Assembly (NCBI RefSeq): GCF_014196805.1
Contig: NZ_JACIEI010000008.1
Span: 62,001-126,000 of the forward strand
Source: Sulfitobacter undariae
Lineage (GTDB): Bacteria; Pseudomonadota; Alphaproteobacteria; Rhodobacterales; Rhodobacteraceae
Direction: 5' to 3'
Length of the DNA: 64,000 nucleotides
Shown: positions 25,272 through 33,470 of the stretch, piece by piece
Numbering within the stretch: the stretch's first letter is position 1
Layout: the number at the start of each line of letters is the position of its first letter
The notes under the pieces: model-generated
The model's input: the letters and a program-made list of their open reading frames with translations, nothing else
What the model was told of the DNA's origin: nothing
Database searches by the model: none
Position numbers and translations under genes: made by a program

Positions 25272-25285
25272 TTGGCGTACGCCAA
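25272..25285. promoter_or_regulatory. Perfect 14-bp palindrome upstream of the TRAP operon
   Basis: TTGGCGTACGCCAA is a perfect palindrome about 280 nt before dctP. Its length and symmetry fit an operator for a dimeric repressor such as a GntR or LacI-family protein. No such regulator gene adjoins it. Confidence 0.5.
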
Positions 25286-25380
25286 CATCACCGCAGTAAA
25301 AAGGGAGGGGGTTAGGAAAGGATGCGCATATCGATTTTGTGACAGCCCTTGCAAACCCGCGCAATTCACAGAAGTATGCA

Positions 25381-25527
25381 ATCAATGCCGTTGATTTCAG
25401 GGAGGGGTAGCCGCGTTTTGTTAGAAACGCCTACCATGGATTTGCGGCAAAACACGCAGCGCGTCGGGGAGGACGGCTGCTGCGTGTATCGGAAGATCGA
25501 CCGCTCTGTCCGTGTACGGCAGGGCGG
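25381..25527 (+). other. Hairpin-rich leader of the TRAP operon
   Basis: Four consecutive hairpins precede dctP: ATCAA/TTGAT (25381-25395); GGTAG-GCGTTT/AAACGC-CTACC (25406-25435); ACACGCAGC/GCTGCGTGT (25452-25460 with 25479-25487, with an inner CGTC/GACG); and CCGCTCTG/CAGGGCGG (25501-25508 with 25520-25527, with an inner CCGT/ACGG). No U-run follows the last, so it is not a simple terminator. The rest of 25051-25564 has no gene. It may be a structured 5' leader with a regulatory role; I recognise no known riboswitch class. Confidence 0.4.
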
Positions 25528-25564
25528 TTGAATGTATTCATGTTTCTAGGGAGGAAACAAAATA

Positions 25565-26701
25565 ATGCGAAATTCGATCAAAACAATGCTTGCCGGTGTG
25601 TCCATGTTGGCCACCACAGGGGCGCTTCATGCACAGAGCCTGACATTCGCTGGCGGTTGGCCACCCAACTCTGCGCCCACCGCAAAGCTGGAAGAATATG
25701 CCAAAGCGATTGAAGAGTATTCCGACGGCGAAGTGACAATGAAGGTCTTCCCGTTGTCGCTGCTCAGCTTTGCTGAGGTGAACTCAGGTGTGCGTGACGG
25801 CATTGCGGACACAGCGGCGAACCTGACGGCCTATTCGCCTGCAGAATTCCCCAACCTCAACATGCTGTCGGAATTCTCCGAACTGGTAGAGTTGGAGGCA
25901 TTTTCGGGTGAGCTAAGCTCGACTGCATTTGCGGGCGCGGTCTCGGAGCATGTCATGTTGAACTGCGGGGATTGCCAGACCGAGGTCGCCGCCCAGAACC
26001 AAGTTTATCTTGGGTCAGGCTCGACCACATCTTATGTGCTGCAATGTATGGTCCCGTTGAATTCTGTTGATGATCTGAAAGGCAAACGCATTCGTGCGGC
26101 GGGTGCCTATTGGGCACGTTGGGCTGAAACTGTTGGTGCGGTTCCCGTGTCGATGTCGGTAAATGAAACCCTTGAAGGTCTTAATCAAGGGGTTGTTGAT
26201 TGTACGGCCAGCAACACGGCAGACTTTGTGAACTTTGGTTTCATCGACGTTGTTAAATACCTCTATGTAGGTCTGCCCGGTGCGCAGTTTAACGTGCCTT
26301 TCACAATCAACAAAGACACATGGGGTGATATGTCCGTGGCTGCAAAAACTGCGACACTGCGTGCCAGTGCCAAAGTGGTCGCAGATATCACGTGGGTCTA
26401 CATCGAAGAAGGCCGCGCAGGCAAAGTACGCGCGCCGGACCTCGGGATTGAATATGTCGATGCGTCAGCGGATCTGGTTCAACTGAACCGTGACTTTATC
26501 GCCAAGGACAACGACGAGGTCGCTAACATCTACAAAGACCGCTTTGGTCTGGAGACAGGTGCCGCAGCAGCCGAGCAACTGAATACGATGTTGGCGAAGT
26601 GGACTGACCTGACCAAAGATGTCGACAGTGGTGAAAAGCTGGCCGAGATATACTGGAACGAGATTTACTCCAAAATAGACGTCGCCAGCTACGGTCAGTA
26701 A
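25565..26701 (+). CDS. TRAP transporter substrate-binding protein DctP, system 1
   Basis: A 378-residue periplasmic binding protein. The signal peptide MRNSIKTMLAGVSMLATTGALHAQ ends at about 24 with an A-H-A-type cleavage site. DctP features include the GVRDGIADTA and LKGKRIRAAGAYWARWAETVGAVPVSMS segments, where the ligand-carboxylate Arg normally lies. Two cysteines (NCGDCQ) are unusual for the family and recur in the second DctP of the window (TCASCL), showing the two are paralogues. AGGGAGGAA precedes the ATG. The ligand is probably an organic acid destined for the ligase three genes downstream. Confidence 0.92.
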   Translation: MRNSIKTMLAGVSMLATTGALHAQSLTFAGGWPPNSAPTAKLEEYAKAIEEYSDGEVTMKVFPLSLLSFAEVNSGVRDGIADTAANLTAYSPAEFPNLNMLSEFSELVELEAFSGELSSTAFAGAVSEHVMLNCGDCQTEVAAQNQVYLGSGSTTSYVLQCMVPLNSVDDLKGKRIRAAGAYWARWAETVGAVPVSMSVNETLEGLNQGVVDCTASNTADFVNFGFIDVVKYLYVGLPGAQFNVPFTINKDTWGDMSVAAKTATLRASAKVVADITWVYIEEGRAGKVRAPDLGIEYVDASADLVQLNRDFIAKDNDEVANIYKDRFGLETGAAAAEQLNTMLAKWTDLTKDVDSGEKLAEIYWNEIYSKIDVASYGQ

Positions 26702-26723
26702 TCGCGATTACGTCCCGATAATT

Positions 26724-26758
26724 GCACAGGGCATTGACGTAGTTTCAATGCCCTGTGC
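26724..26758 (+). terminator. Hairpin between dctP and dctQ
   Basis: GCACAGGGCATTG (26724-26736) pairs perfectly with CAATGCCCTGTGC (26746-26758), 13 bp and a 9-nt loop. No U-tract follows. It probably stabilises the dctP mRNA or attenuates transcription, giving more binding protein than permease. Confidence 0.7.
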
Positions 26759-26781
26759 GGACGACCTCAGGAGGACAACCC

Positions 26782-27318
26782 ATGTTTAAGATTGGTAGGC
26801 TGCTATCAATGCTGGCCAAGGCATCATCCCTCATCGGGACGCTTTGTGTTATTGCAATGATGCTTCATGTGACGGCTGATGTTGCTGGACGGTATTTGTT
26901 CAACGCACCGTTGCCCGGCACGATTGTTGTCGTGGCCAACTATTATATGATTATTCTTGTCTTTCTTGCCATCGGCGTGGCGGAGGAAAAGAAGGCGCAT
27001 ATTTCGGTTGAGTTTGTGGCGGATATGATGCCCCAGCGGGTGCAAAACGGGTTTTCCGTATTCTCTAGCCTGTTCACGGTCGGTGTCATCGGTGTGCTGA
27101 TGGTTGCGGGGTATTCTGCCGCCGAGAAGAAAACCAAAATTGGTGCCACATTGGAACAAGGATCGCAGATGATCGAAGTCTGGCAAAGCTATTGGGCCAT
27201 TCCGGTTGGCGCTGCCTTGATGGCGTTGATCGCGGCCTACCGTGTGATCGTGACTGTCACTGGCCAGCGCAGTGGACTGAATGAAACTGATGAAAATGCA
27301 AAGTTTATAAATGACTGA
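26782..27318 (+). CDS. TRAP transporter small permease DctQ, system 1
   Basis: A 178-residue, four-helix membrane protein with start ATG 26782 after AGGAGGA. DctQ features: VTADVAGRYLFNAPLPGTIVVVANYYMIILVFLAIGVAEEKKAHISVEFVADMMP. It overlaps dctM by 8 nt. It forms the membrane complex with DctM and couples Na+-driven uptake. Confidence 0.9.
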   Translation: MFKIGRLLSMLAKASSLIGTLCVIAMMLHVTADVAGRYLFNAPLPGTIVVVANYYMIILVFLAIGVAEEKKAHISVEFVADMMPQRVQNGFSVFSSLFTVGVIGVLMVAGYSAAEKKTKIGATLEQGSQMIEVWQSYWAIPVGAALMALIAAYRVIVTVTGQRSGLNETDENAKFIND

Positions 27319-28618
27319 TGTTGGAATTGGCCTTATGGGCCTCGCGGCGCTGATCGCCTTGATTTCTATGCGCGTGCCGATTGGCATCGCACTGATAGGT
27401 GTCTCTTTTACCGGATTATGGACGCTGATGGGGCCGCGGGTCGCATGGGGGGCTATGGGATTGATCCCATATCAATTCACCAGCAGTTGGATTTTATCCT
27501 CGATCCCTATGTTCTTGTTTCTGGGGTTCATCAGTTATCATACAAATCTGACACGGGGCATGTTTAACGCCGCACGCGTCTGGATGTCGGGTGTGCCGGG
27601 GGGCTTGGCGATAGCGTCCATCTTCGGTTCTGCCGGTTTTGCGGCGGTATCTGGATCATCCATTGCCTGTTCGGCGGCGATGGGCCGCATCGCGATCCCC
27701 GAGATGATGAAACACAAATACCACCCTGAATTGGCGACAGGTACAGTTGCTGTTGCAGGCACCATTGGCGCGCTGATCCCACCCTCGATCATTCTGATCT
27801 TGTACGGTGTGATTGCGCAGGTTTCGATAACCGACCTGTTTTTGGGTGGCGTATCTGCCGGGCTTTTGACCGCAGTAGGCTATGTTCTGGTGGTGCTGAT
27901 ACGGGTCAAGCTGAACCCGTCATTGGCGCCCGAACGGGATGGCAATGTCACCATGCGCGATAAGGTGTTGGCATTAAAGGATACGTGGCCGTTGCTGTTG
28001 ATCATGATCGGCATTTTTGGCGGCCTGTTTGGCGGTGTTTTTACCCCGACCGAAGCTGGCGCTGTGGGCGCATTTTTGGCCTGTATTGTGGCAATTGTAA
28101 CCGGAGAAATGACCTTTGATCGGTTTTTTCTGGCCGCCCGCGAGACACTTACCACAACGGCAGCGTTGTTGATTATTGCCATCGGGGCCAGTCTGCTCAC
28201 GCGTTTTCTGGCGTTGTCGGGGGCAGGGGACTACCTGTCGTCGGGGATATTGTCTGTATCAAGCAACCCCGTGTTGCTGATGATTGGTATCGTCTTGGTT
28301 TACCTGCTGATCGGGATGTTTCTGGAACCGATTGGCGCGATGCTGCTAACACTGCCGATCATCCTGCCCGTGGTCGATGCCTCTGGGTGGAGCCTGCTTT
28401 GGTTCGGTATTGTACTGACCAAGCTGTTGGAAATCGGAATGATCACGCCGCCCATCGGGATGAATGTTTTTGTGATCAAAAGCGTTGTGGGCGATCTGGT
28501 TAAAACCTCCGCGATCTTCCGCGGTGTGCTGTGGTTTATCGTGGCCGACCTCATACTGGTCGCCATTCTTTGCGCCTTTCCGGCGCTTGTGCTGACGTTG
28601 CCCGAACTGCTGGGCTAG
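27311..28618 (+). CDS. TRAP transporter large permease DctM, system 1
   Basis: A 435-residue membrane protein of the DctM family, about twelve helices. Typical stretches: GSAGFAAVSGSSIACSAAMGRIAIPEMMKHKYHPELATGTVAVAGTIGALIPPSI and a C-terminal GMFLEPIGAMLLTLPIILPV ... GMITPPIGMNVFVIKSV. It is the transport subunit of the system. The ligase gene follows 29 nt later. Confidence 0.93.
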   Translation: MTDVGIGLMGLAALIALISMRVPIGIALIGVSFTGLWTLMGPRVAWGAMGLIPYQFTSSWILSSIPMFLFLGFISYHTNLTRGMFNAARVWMSGVPGGLAIASIFGSAGFAAVSGSSIACSAAMGRIAIPEMMKHKYHPELATGTVAVAGTIGALIPPSIILILYGVIAQVSITDLFLGGVSAGLLTAVGYVLVVLIRVKLNPSLAPERDGNVTMRDKVLALKDTWPLLLIMIGIFGGLFGGVFTPTEAGAVGAFLACIVAIVTGEMTFDRFFLAARETLTTTAALLIIAIGASLLTRFLALSGAGDYLSSGILSVSSNPVLLMIGIVLVYLLIGMFLEPIGAMLLTLPIILPVVDASGWSLLWFGIVLTKLLEIGMITPPIGMNVFVIKSVVGDLVKTSAIFRGVLWFIVADLILVAILCAFPALVLTLPELLG

Positions 28619-28647
28619 ACCGTTGATTTTACAAAGGGAATATTAGG

Positions 28648-30222
28648 ATGGATCATAACGTTCATGTACGTCGCGCCCGCAGTCAACAATTGGGTGACCT
28701 GCTGCGGCGGTCTGCGGGGCGGATGCCAACGAAGACGGCATTGGTGTTTCGCGGTGAAAGTGACAGTTTCGCGGAACTGGACGCGGCGGTGGACCGTGCT
28801 GCAAACGGGTTGGCGGCACAGGGGGTTACCAAAGGTGACCGCATCGCACTGCTGAGCCATAACAACCGGACCTTTGTGGTGCTGCGGTTTGCGCTGGCAC
28901 GGTTGGGTGCAGTGACAACGCCAGTGAACTTCATGCTCAACGCAGAAGATACGGCCTATATTCTGGATCACTCGGGCGCGTCGATGTTGATCGCCGAGGA
29001 TGCGCTATGTGCGACTGGGGATGCGGCTTTGGCGATCCTCAACCGCGACATGCCGAGGTTTTCCATCCCCCACGGCGACGGCTCCATGCCTGAGGGCTGG
29101 CAGCCGGTATCCGTGATCCTTGATCATGCAGAAGGTGGAGCGGTCTGGACCGATCTGACCGCTGATGATCCGGTGCAAATGATGTATACAAGCGGCACTG
29201 AATCGCGGCCAAAAGGGGCTTTGCTCACATCAGACGCGCTCTATGCGCAATACACCAGTTGCATTGTCGATGGCGACATGACGGCAGATGCGATTTCGCT
29301 GCATTGTTTGCCTCTGTTCCATTGCGCACAGCTTGATTGCTTCCTCAGTCCTGATCTTTACCTCGGCGCGACCTCAATCTTGCATGACAAGGCTGATCCG
29401 GCGGAAATGCTGGAAGCGATTGAAGCGCATGGCGTGACCAAGCTGTTTTGCCCACCGACAATCTGGATCGCGCTGTTGCGGCACCCCGACTTTGACACAC
29501 GTGATCTAAGCAGCTTGAATGCGGGCTATTACGGCGCGTCGATCATGCCCACTGCCGTGATTGAAGAACTGGCAGGCCGCCTACCCAACATGCGTTTGTA
29601 TAATTTCTATGGTCAGACAGAGATGGCCCCGATTGCGACGATCCTGCGGCCCGAAGACCAGATGCGCAAGCTCGGCTCGGCGGGGCGGCCTGCGTTGAAT
29701 GTTGAAACCCGTGTGGTGGATGACAATGATCAGCCGTTGCCAGTAGGGGAAGTGGGTGAGGTGGTGCACCGCAGCCCGCATTTGATCACAGAATATTATA
29801 AGAACCCTGATAAAACCGCAGACGCATTTCGCGGCGGATGGTTCCACAGCGGCGATTTGGGGCGGTTTGATGAGGACGGATATCTTTATATTATCGACCG
29901 CAAGAAAGACATGATCAAAACGGGCGGTGAGAACGTGGCCAGCCGCGAAGTGGAAGAGGCGATTTTCCGTCATCCCGATGTGGCAGAGGTGGCCGTGTTC
30001 GGCGTGCCGCATCCAAAATGGATCGAAGCGGTGACAGCAATTGTGGTGCTCAAGGCGGGTACAACGGCTACAGTGGATGACATCCATGCCTATTGTCAGG
30101 AACATCTGAGCCACTTTAAAGCGCCCAAGCATATCGACATCACGGATCAACTGCCGAAAAATGCCAGCGGCAAGCTGCTCAAGCGTGAGTTGCGGCAGCA
30201 GTATAATGATTGTTTTTCATAA
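28648..30222 (+). CDS. Fatty-acid/aryl acyl-CoA ligase, FadD-like (ligase 1)
   Basis: A 524-residue class I adenylate-forming ligase. It has the P-loop MMYTSGTESRPKGALL, NFYGQTEMAPIA, and a complete C-terminal lid domain (HSGDLGRFDEDGYLYIIDRKKDMIKTGGENVASREVE; catalytic Lys in PKNASGKLLKRELR). It is the last gene of the TRAP operon, so it likely activates the imported carboxylate to its CoA ester. The P-loop has ESRPKG where TGxPKG is usual. Whether it serves the aminobenzoyl-CoA pathway upstream is open. Confidence 0.9.
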   Translation: MDHNVHVRRARSQQLGDLLRRSAGRMPTKTALVFRGESDSFAELDAAVDRAANGLAAQGVTKGDRIALLSHNNRTFVVLRFALARLGAVTTPVNFMLNAEDTAYILDHSGASMLIAEDALCATGDAALAILNRDMPRFSIPHGDGSMPEGWQPVSVILDHAEGGAVWTDLTADDPVQMMYTSGTESRPKGALLTSDALYAQYTSCIVDGDMTADAISLHCLPLFHCAQLDCFLSPDLYLGATSILHDKADPAEMLEAIEAHGVTKLFCPPTIWIALLRHPDFDTRDLSSLNAGYYGASIMPTAVIEELAGRLPNMRLYNFYGQTEMAPIATILRPEDQMRKLGSAGRPALNVETRVVDDNDQPLPVGEVGEVVHRSPHLITEYYKNPDKTADAFRGGWFHSGDLGRFDEDGYLYIIDRKKDMIKTGGENVASREVEEAIFRHPDVAEVAVFGVPHPKWIEAVTAIVVLKAGTTATVDDIHAYCQEHLSHFKAPKHIDITDQLPKNASGKLLKRELRQQYNDCFS

Positions 30223-30367
30223 GAGCTGCTTGCAGCGGGTAGTGGACATATTTCAGCCCGCTGAAAGCTGTACCACGCCAGCTCGGTGACCGCTGACTGC
30301 TATCTGGAAAACATCGTCAACTAGAGAGCATATCTGCGTTTGGTCTGTGGCGCATGTGGACAGGTAA

Positions 30368-30393
30368 AGGCGCCCGCGAAAGATCGGGCGCCT
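30368..30393 (-). terminator. Rho-independent terminator after the flotillin gene
   Basis: On the minus strand AGGCGCCCG/CGGGCGCCT (30385-30393 with 30368-30376) is a 9-bp GC stem with an 8-nt loop, followed by a short U-rich stretch. It lies 8 nt past the flotillin stop. Confidence 0.75.
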
Positions 30394-30400
30394 AATGTTG

Positions 30401-32074
30401 TCAGGTGACGGGGTCACTCTCTTCTGATGGGGCGGGTATGTCCTCATCTGCTTTGGGCATATCCAGAATATCATTGGCCACTCCAGCCAGCCCGTTCTCA
30501 AGACTGATCCCAAGCTCTTTCCCGAGCGCTTGCATGGCAGGCATCTGAAGCGCCATCCCAAGAATGGAATCCAACGCTTGATTGACTGGGGTGCCGCCAT
30601 TTCCTGCGGTTTCATCACCGCCGCCACTACCGCGGCCCATGCCTGTCACTTGATGGATTTTGATCGAGTCGATCTTTTCCGCAGGTCTGACCATCTCGGC
30701 GATGATCGCGGGCATGGCTTCTAGAGTTGCCAAACGAACCTTCATTGCGATGATTTCAGCACTCAATTCATTTTCCGAGTTTGCAATCGCGGTCTGGCCT
30801 TCAGCGGTTGCCAATAGGTCAGCTTTCTTAGCGTCGGCGCGTATGATCATGGCATTCGCGTCTGCTTGTGCTTCTTCAAGCTTGGCGGATGCCCGGTCAC
30901 TTGCGGCGTCTCTTTCCGCAGCGGCAGAAAGGCGAATACCTGTCGCCTGACGCTCGGCGTCTTTCTCGGCCTCGATGAGAGTAATGCGTTTCTGACGTTC
31001 AGCGTTGGCGACCGCACGCGCAGTTTCAATGGCTTCCGAAGCTTTCACGGCCTCTGCACGGGCGTTGTCGGCAGATGCACGCGCTTGGCTTTCCTCTTCG
31101 GATTTTTTGGCGACGATGATCTGGCGTTCTTGATCGGCGACTTCAAGCTCGCGTTCTTTACCAATCTCCGCCTCGCGGATGGTACGTTCGCGATCAATTT
31201 CAGATGCCCGCACAGCGCGTTCGCGTTCAATCCGTGCCTGATCTTTTGCTTGATCCGAGGCCTCCTGATTGCGCGCAATCTCGGCTTCCTGACGCGCTTG
31301 CAAAGTTTGGATTTCTTGAATTTGCGTGATGGATGCTTCTTTTTGCTCACGGTCGATCTGATACTTCAGCCGCTCGGCTTCCATCTCGGAGCGGGCTACG
31401 GCCACATCCGCCTCTGCAGTAATTTCGGCGCGCTGTTTGCGCGAGGTTGCGATCACCGCTGCCAGCTTTTGCATGCCGACTGCGTTAAACGCGTTATTCT
31501 CGTCCAGCGATTCAAATGGCGTTTGGTCCAAGGCGGTCAGTGACACGGCCTCAAGCTCTAGACCGTTCTTCAGCAGATCTTCGGAAATGGCGTTCTGCAC
31601 TTCCTGAACAAAACTCGCGCGATTTTCATGCAGCTCATCCATGGTCATTTGCGCGGCGACGGCACGCAAACCGTCGATCAGCTTGCCTTCAATCATCTCG
31701 CGCAGTTGATCAACATGGAATGTACGGTCACCCAGCGTTTGTGCTGCGCGTGAAATGCCATCATCCGTGGCGTTTACCGAAACGTAAAATTCAACCCCGA
31801 CATCTACGCGCATACGGTCCTTGGTGATGAGCGATTGTTCGTTCACACGCGCCACTTCAAGTCGCAGCGTCTTCATGTTGACCTTGGCGATTTCGTGTAG
31901 GAAGGGCACAACGATTGTGCCGCCGTCCATAATTACCTTTTTACCGCCCGATCCGGTTTTGACGAGGCTCGTCTCGCGGGTGGCACGTTTATAAAGCCGC
32001 GCCATAATCAGGCCGATAAAAATCAGGAGGCCAACGATGATAGCGGAAATTGTAATGATACTTGTTAAGTCCAT
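30401..32074 (-). CDS. Flotillin-like membrane scaffold protein (YqiK/FloT)
   Basis: Start at ATG 32074 (MDLTSIITI; 557 aa), with GGAG 6 nt before it; an in-frame ATG 12 nt earlier is less well placed. One N-terminal membrane helix (about 5-25), an SPFH domain (about 35-220), then a long Ala/Glu/Arg-rich coiled coil (about 220-450) with EA-rich heptads, and a Pro/Gly-rich tail. That is the YqiK/flotillin architecture; these proteins organise membrane microdomains. It follows the YqiJ gene by 51 nt, its usual partner. Confidence 0.93.
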   Translation of the reverse strand: MDLTSIITISAIIVGLLIFIGLIMARLYKRATRETSLVKTGSGGKKVIMDGGTIVVPFLHEIAKVNMKTLRLEVARVNEQSLITKDRMRVDVGVEFYVSVNATDDGISRAAQTLGDRTFHVDQLREMIEGKLIDGLRAVAAQMTMDELHENRASFVQEVQNAISEDLLKNGLELEAVSLTALDQTPFESLDENNAFNAVGMQKLAAVIATSRKQRAEITAEADVAVARSEMEAERLKYQIDREQKEASITQIQEIQTLQARQEAEIARNQEASDQAKDQARIERERAVRASEIDRERTIREAEIGKERELEVADQERQIIVAKKSEEESQARASADNARAEAVKASEAIETARAVANAERQKRITLIEAEKDAERQATGIRLSAAAERDAASDRASAKLEEAQADANAMIIRADAKKADLLATAEGQTAIANSENELSAEIIAMKVRLATLEAMPAIIAEMVRPAEKIDSIKIHQVTGMGRGSGGGDETAGNGGTPVNQALDSILGMALQMPAMQALGKELGISLENGLAGVANDILDMPKADEDIPAPSEESDPVT

Positions 32075-32125
32075 GAGGTTCTCCATAGAGCCGTGTGTGA
32101 GAGTGTTTATTTGGTGAAATGTCGA

Positions 32126-32797
32126 TTAGATAACGAAAAACTTGTCGCCTCGTTTGCGGATTAGCGTAACGCTGCTGCCTTGCGGAAATAGACCATCGTC
32201 ATCCAAGGGTTCGACGCGCAAATAGTGAAAATTTCCATAACGATCTTTTATTTTGGCTTCTGCGGGTTTTCCGCGTGATGCTGTGCCTTGGGTGATTGTG
32301 CCGCGATGCCCACCTAGAAACCGCGTGCGCATTGCGCTGGTTTCTGTCTTTGGCATAATCAGAGCGACCCAATTGGCGATGACGCGGGTCACGCCCAGGG
32401 CAGGCACGAAGGCAATCAGGATAGCCAGGGTTGTAAATAGTGGCGTCCCAAAGATGGAGTTTGTGATCGACTGAATGACTAAGCCGAATAGGCCGAACAT
32501 TGTTAAGAACGAAACAAACCAAATCAAGAAGGGTACATCACGTGCCCCTATCCACGTCAAAATGCCTGAAGGCGCGGCCGAGAGGTCTCCCACTGGATCG
32601 GCATCTAGCCCCTCAATGTCTATGTCAGATGACAGGTCGAAATCCATATCGGCATCAATGTCTGGCGTCTCGCCGCCCAATCCGAGAACGGTCGCGCCTA
32701 GGAATAAGCTAATAATCTCAATAATAAAAAGCCCGGCGACCACTGAAAGAGCAATCAAAAACGGGAGTGCATTTGGTGTCAAAAATAGATCAAACAT
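32126..32797 (-). CDS. YqiJ / NfeD-like flotillin partner
   Basis: A 223-residue membrane protein; start ATG 32797 (MFDLFLTPNALPFL) follows GGAGACTAC. Three to four helices, a conserved acidic stretch near 45-70 (PDIDADMDFDLSSDIDIEGLDADP), and a C-terminal OB-fold (GGHRGTITQGTASRGKPAEAKIKDRYGNFHYLRVEP). This is the YqiJ family, which pairs with YqiK flotillins, as here. OB-fold probably faces the cytoplasm. Confidence 0.88.
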   Translation of the reverse strand: MFDLFLTPNALPFLIALSVVAGLFIIEIISLFLGATVLGLGGETPDIDADMDFDLSSDIDIEGLDADPVGDLSAAPSGILTWIGARDVPFLIWFVSFLTMFGLFGLVIQSITNSIFGTPLFTTLAILIAFVPALGVTRVIANWVALIMPKTETSAMRTRFLGGHRGTITQGTASRGKPAEAKIKDRYGNFHYLRVEPLDDDGLFPQGSSVTLIRKRGDKFFVI

Positions 32798-32951
32798 GTA
32801 GTCTCCTTCCATCAATATATAGCACTAATTAGCAAAAATGTTAGCTATAAATATGCAAATTTGTGATCTTGTTTTAAATTTATTGTATTTTGGTCAGTGT
32901 TTCGGCTATCTTCTATGAAGAATTCGTCAGAAAAACGACTTGAAGGTGACT

Positions 32952-33398
32952 ATGCCGGACTTCATTCAACGTAGACGGCTTGCCCGTATCCTTGATCGCA
33001 GCGCAGAGCAGTTTGCTGACTGCTCGCCGCCTGAAAAGGGCTGGATCGCAACAATGCGGCTGGCGCTGGGGATGTCGGCGGAACAAGTTGCGCGCCGTAA
33101 AGGCGTAAGTCGCAATGCCGTTTATCAGGCTGAGCGGAGCGAAAAAGAAGGCTCGATTTCGTTGAAGCAGATGGAGAGCTTGGCTGCGGTTATGGGCGGA
33201 ACCTTTGTTTATGCCATTGTGCCAAACGCGCCGATCGAGCAGTTGAAGTATCAACAAGCGTTTAAACGCGCAGAGGCAATGGCAGCGCAACACGCGAGCT
33301 TTGCGCAATGGTCGCCAGATGAGCGTCAAGATTGGATCGATGACACAGCAGCGCAGCAGCTGCACGACATGCACACTGATTTTTGGGACGACAGTTAA
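32952..33398 (+). CDS. Mobile mystery protein A (XRE-type helix-turn-helix)
   Basis: Start ATG 32952 (MPDFIQRRRLARILDRSAEQF; 148 aa), with AAGGTG before it. An XRE-like HTH sits at about 32-75 (MRLALGMSAEQVARRKGVSRNAVYQAE). This matches mobile mystery protein A, a DNA-binding protein normally paired with mobile mystery protein B, a Fic/Doc-type protein. No B gene is present: the next gene is eptA. So it is an orphan antidote or regulator, probably brought by transfer. Family assigned by eye. Confidence 0.8.
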   Translation: MPDFIQRRRLARILDRSAEQFADCSPPEKGWIATMRLALGMSAEQVARRKGVSRNAVYQAERSEKEGSISLKQMESLAAVMGGTFVYAIVPNAPIEQLKYQQAFKRAEAMAAQHASFAQWSPDERQDWIDDTAAQQLHDMHTDFWDDS

Positions 33399-33470
33399 AA
33401 TTGGTAGAGGTTCTAAATCCGTAAGGTTCACGTAAGCTTACGGTGATTATTCGGCGCACATGTAACATGA

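Noticed and set aside
30866..31543. 225-codon plus-strand ORF
   Set aside because: It is the antisense of the repetitive Ala/Glu/Arg coiled coil of flotillin, which keeps several frames open by composition.
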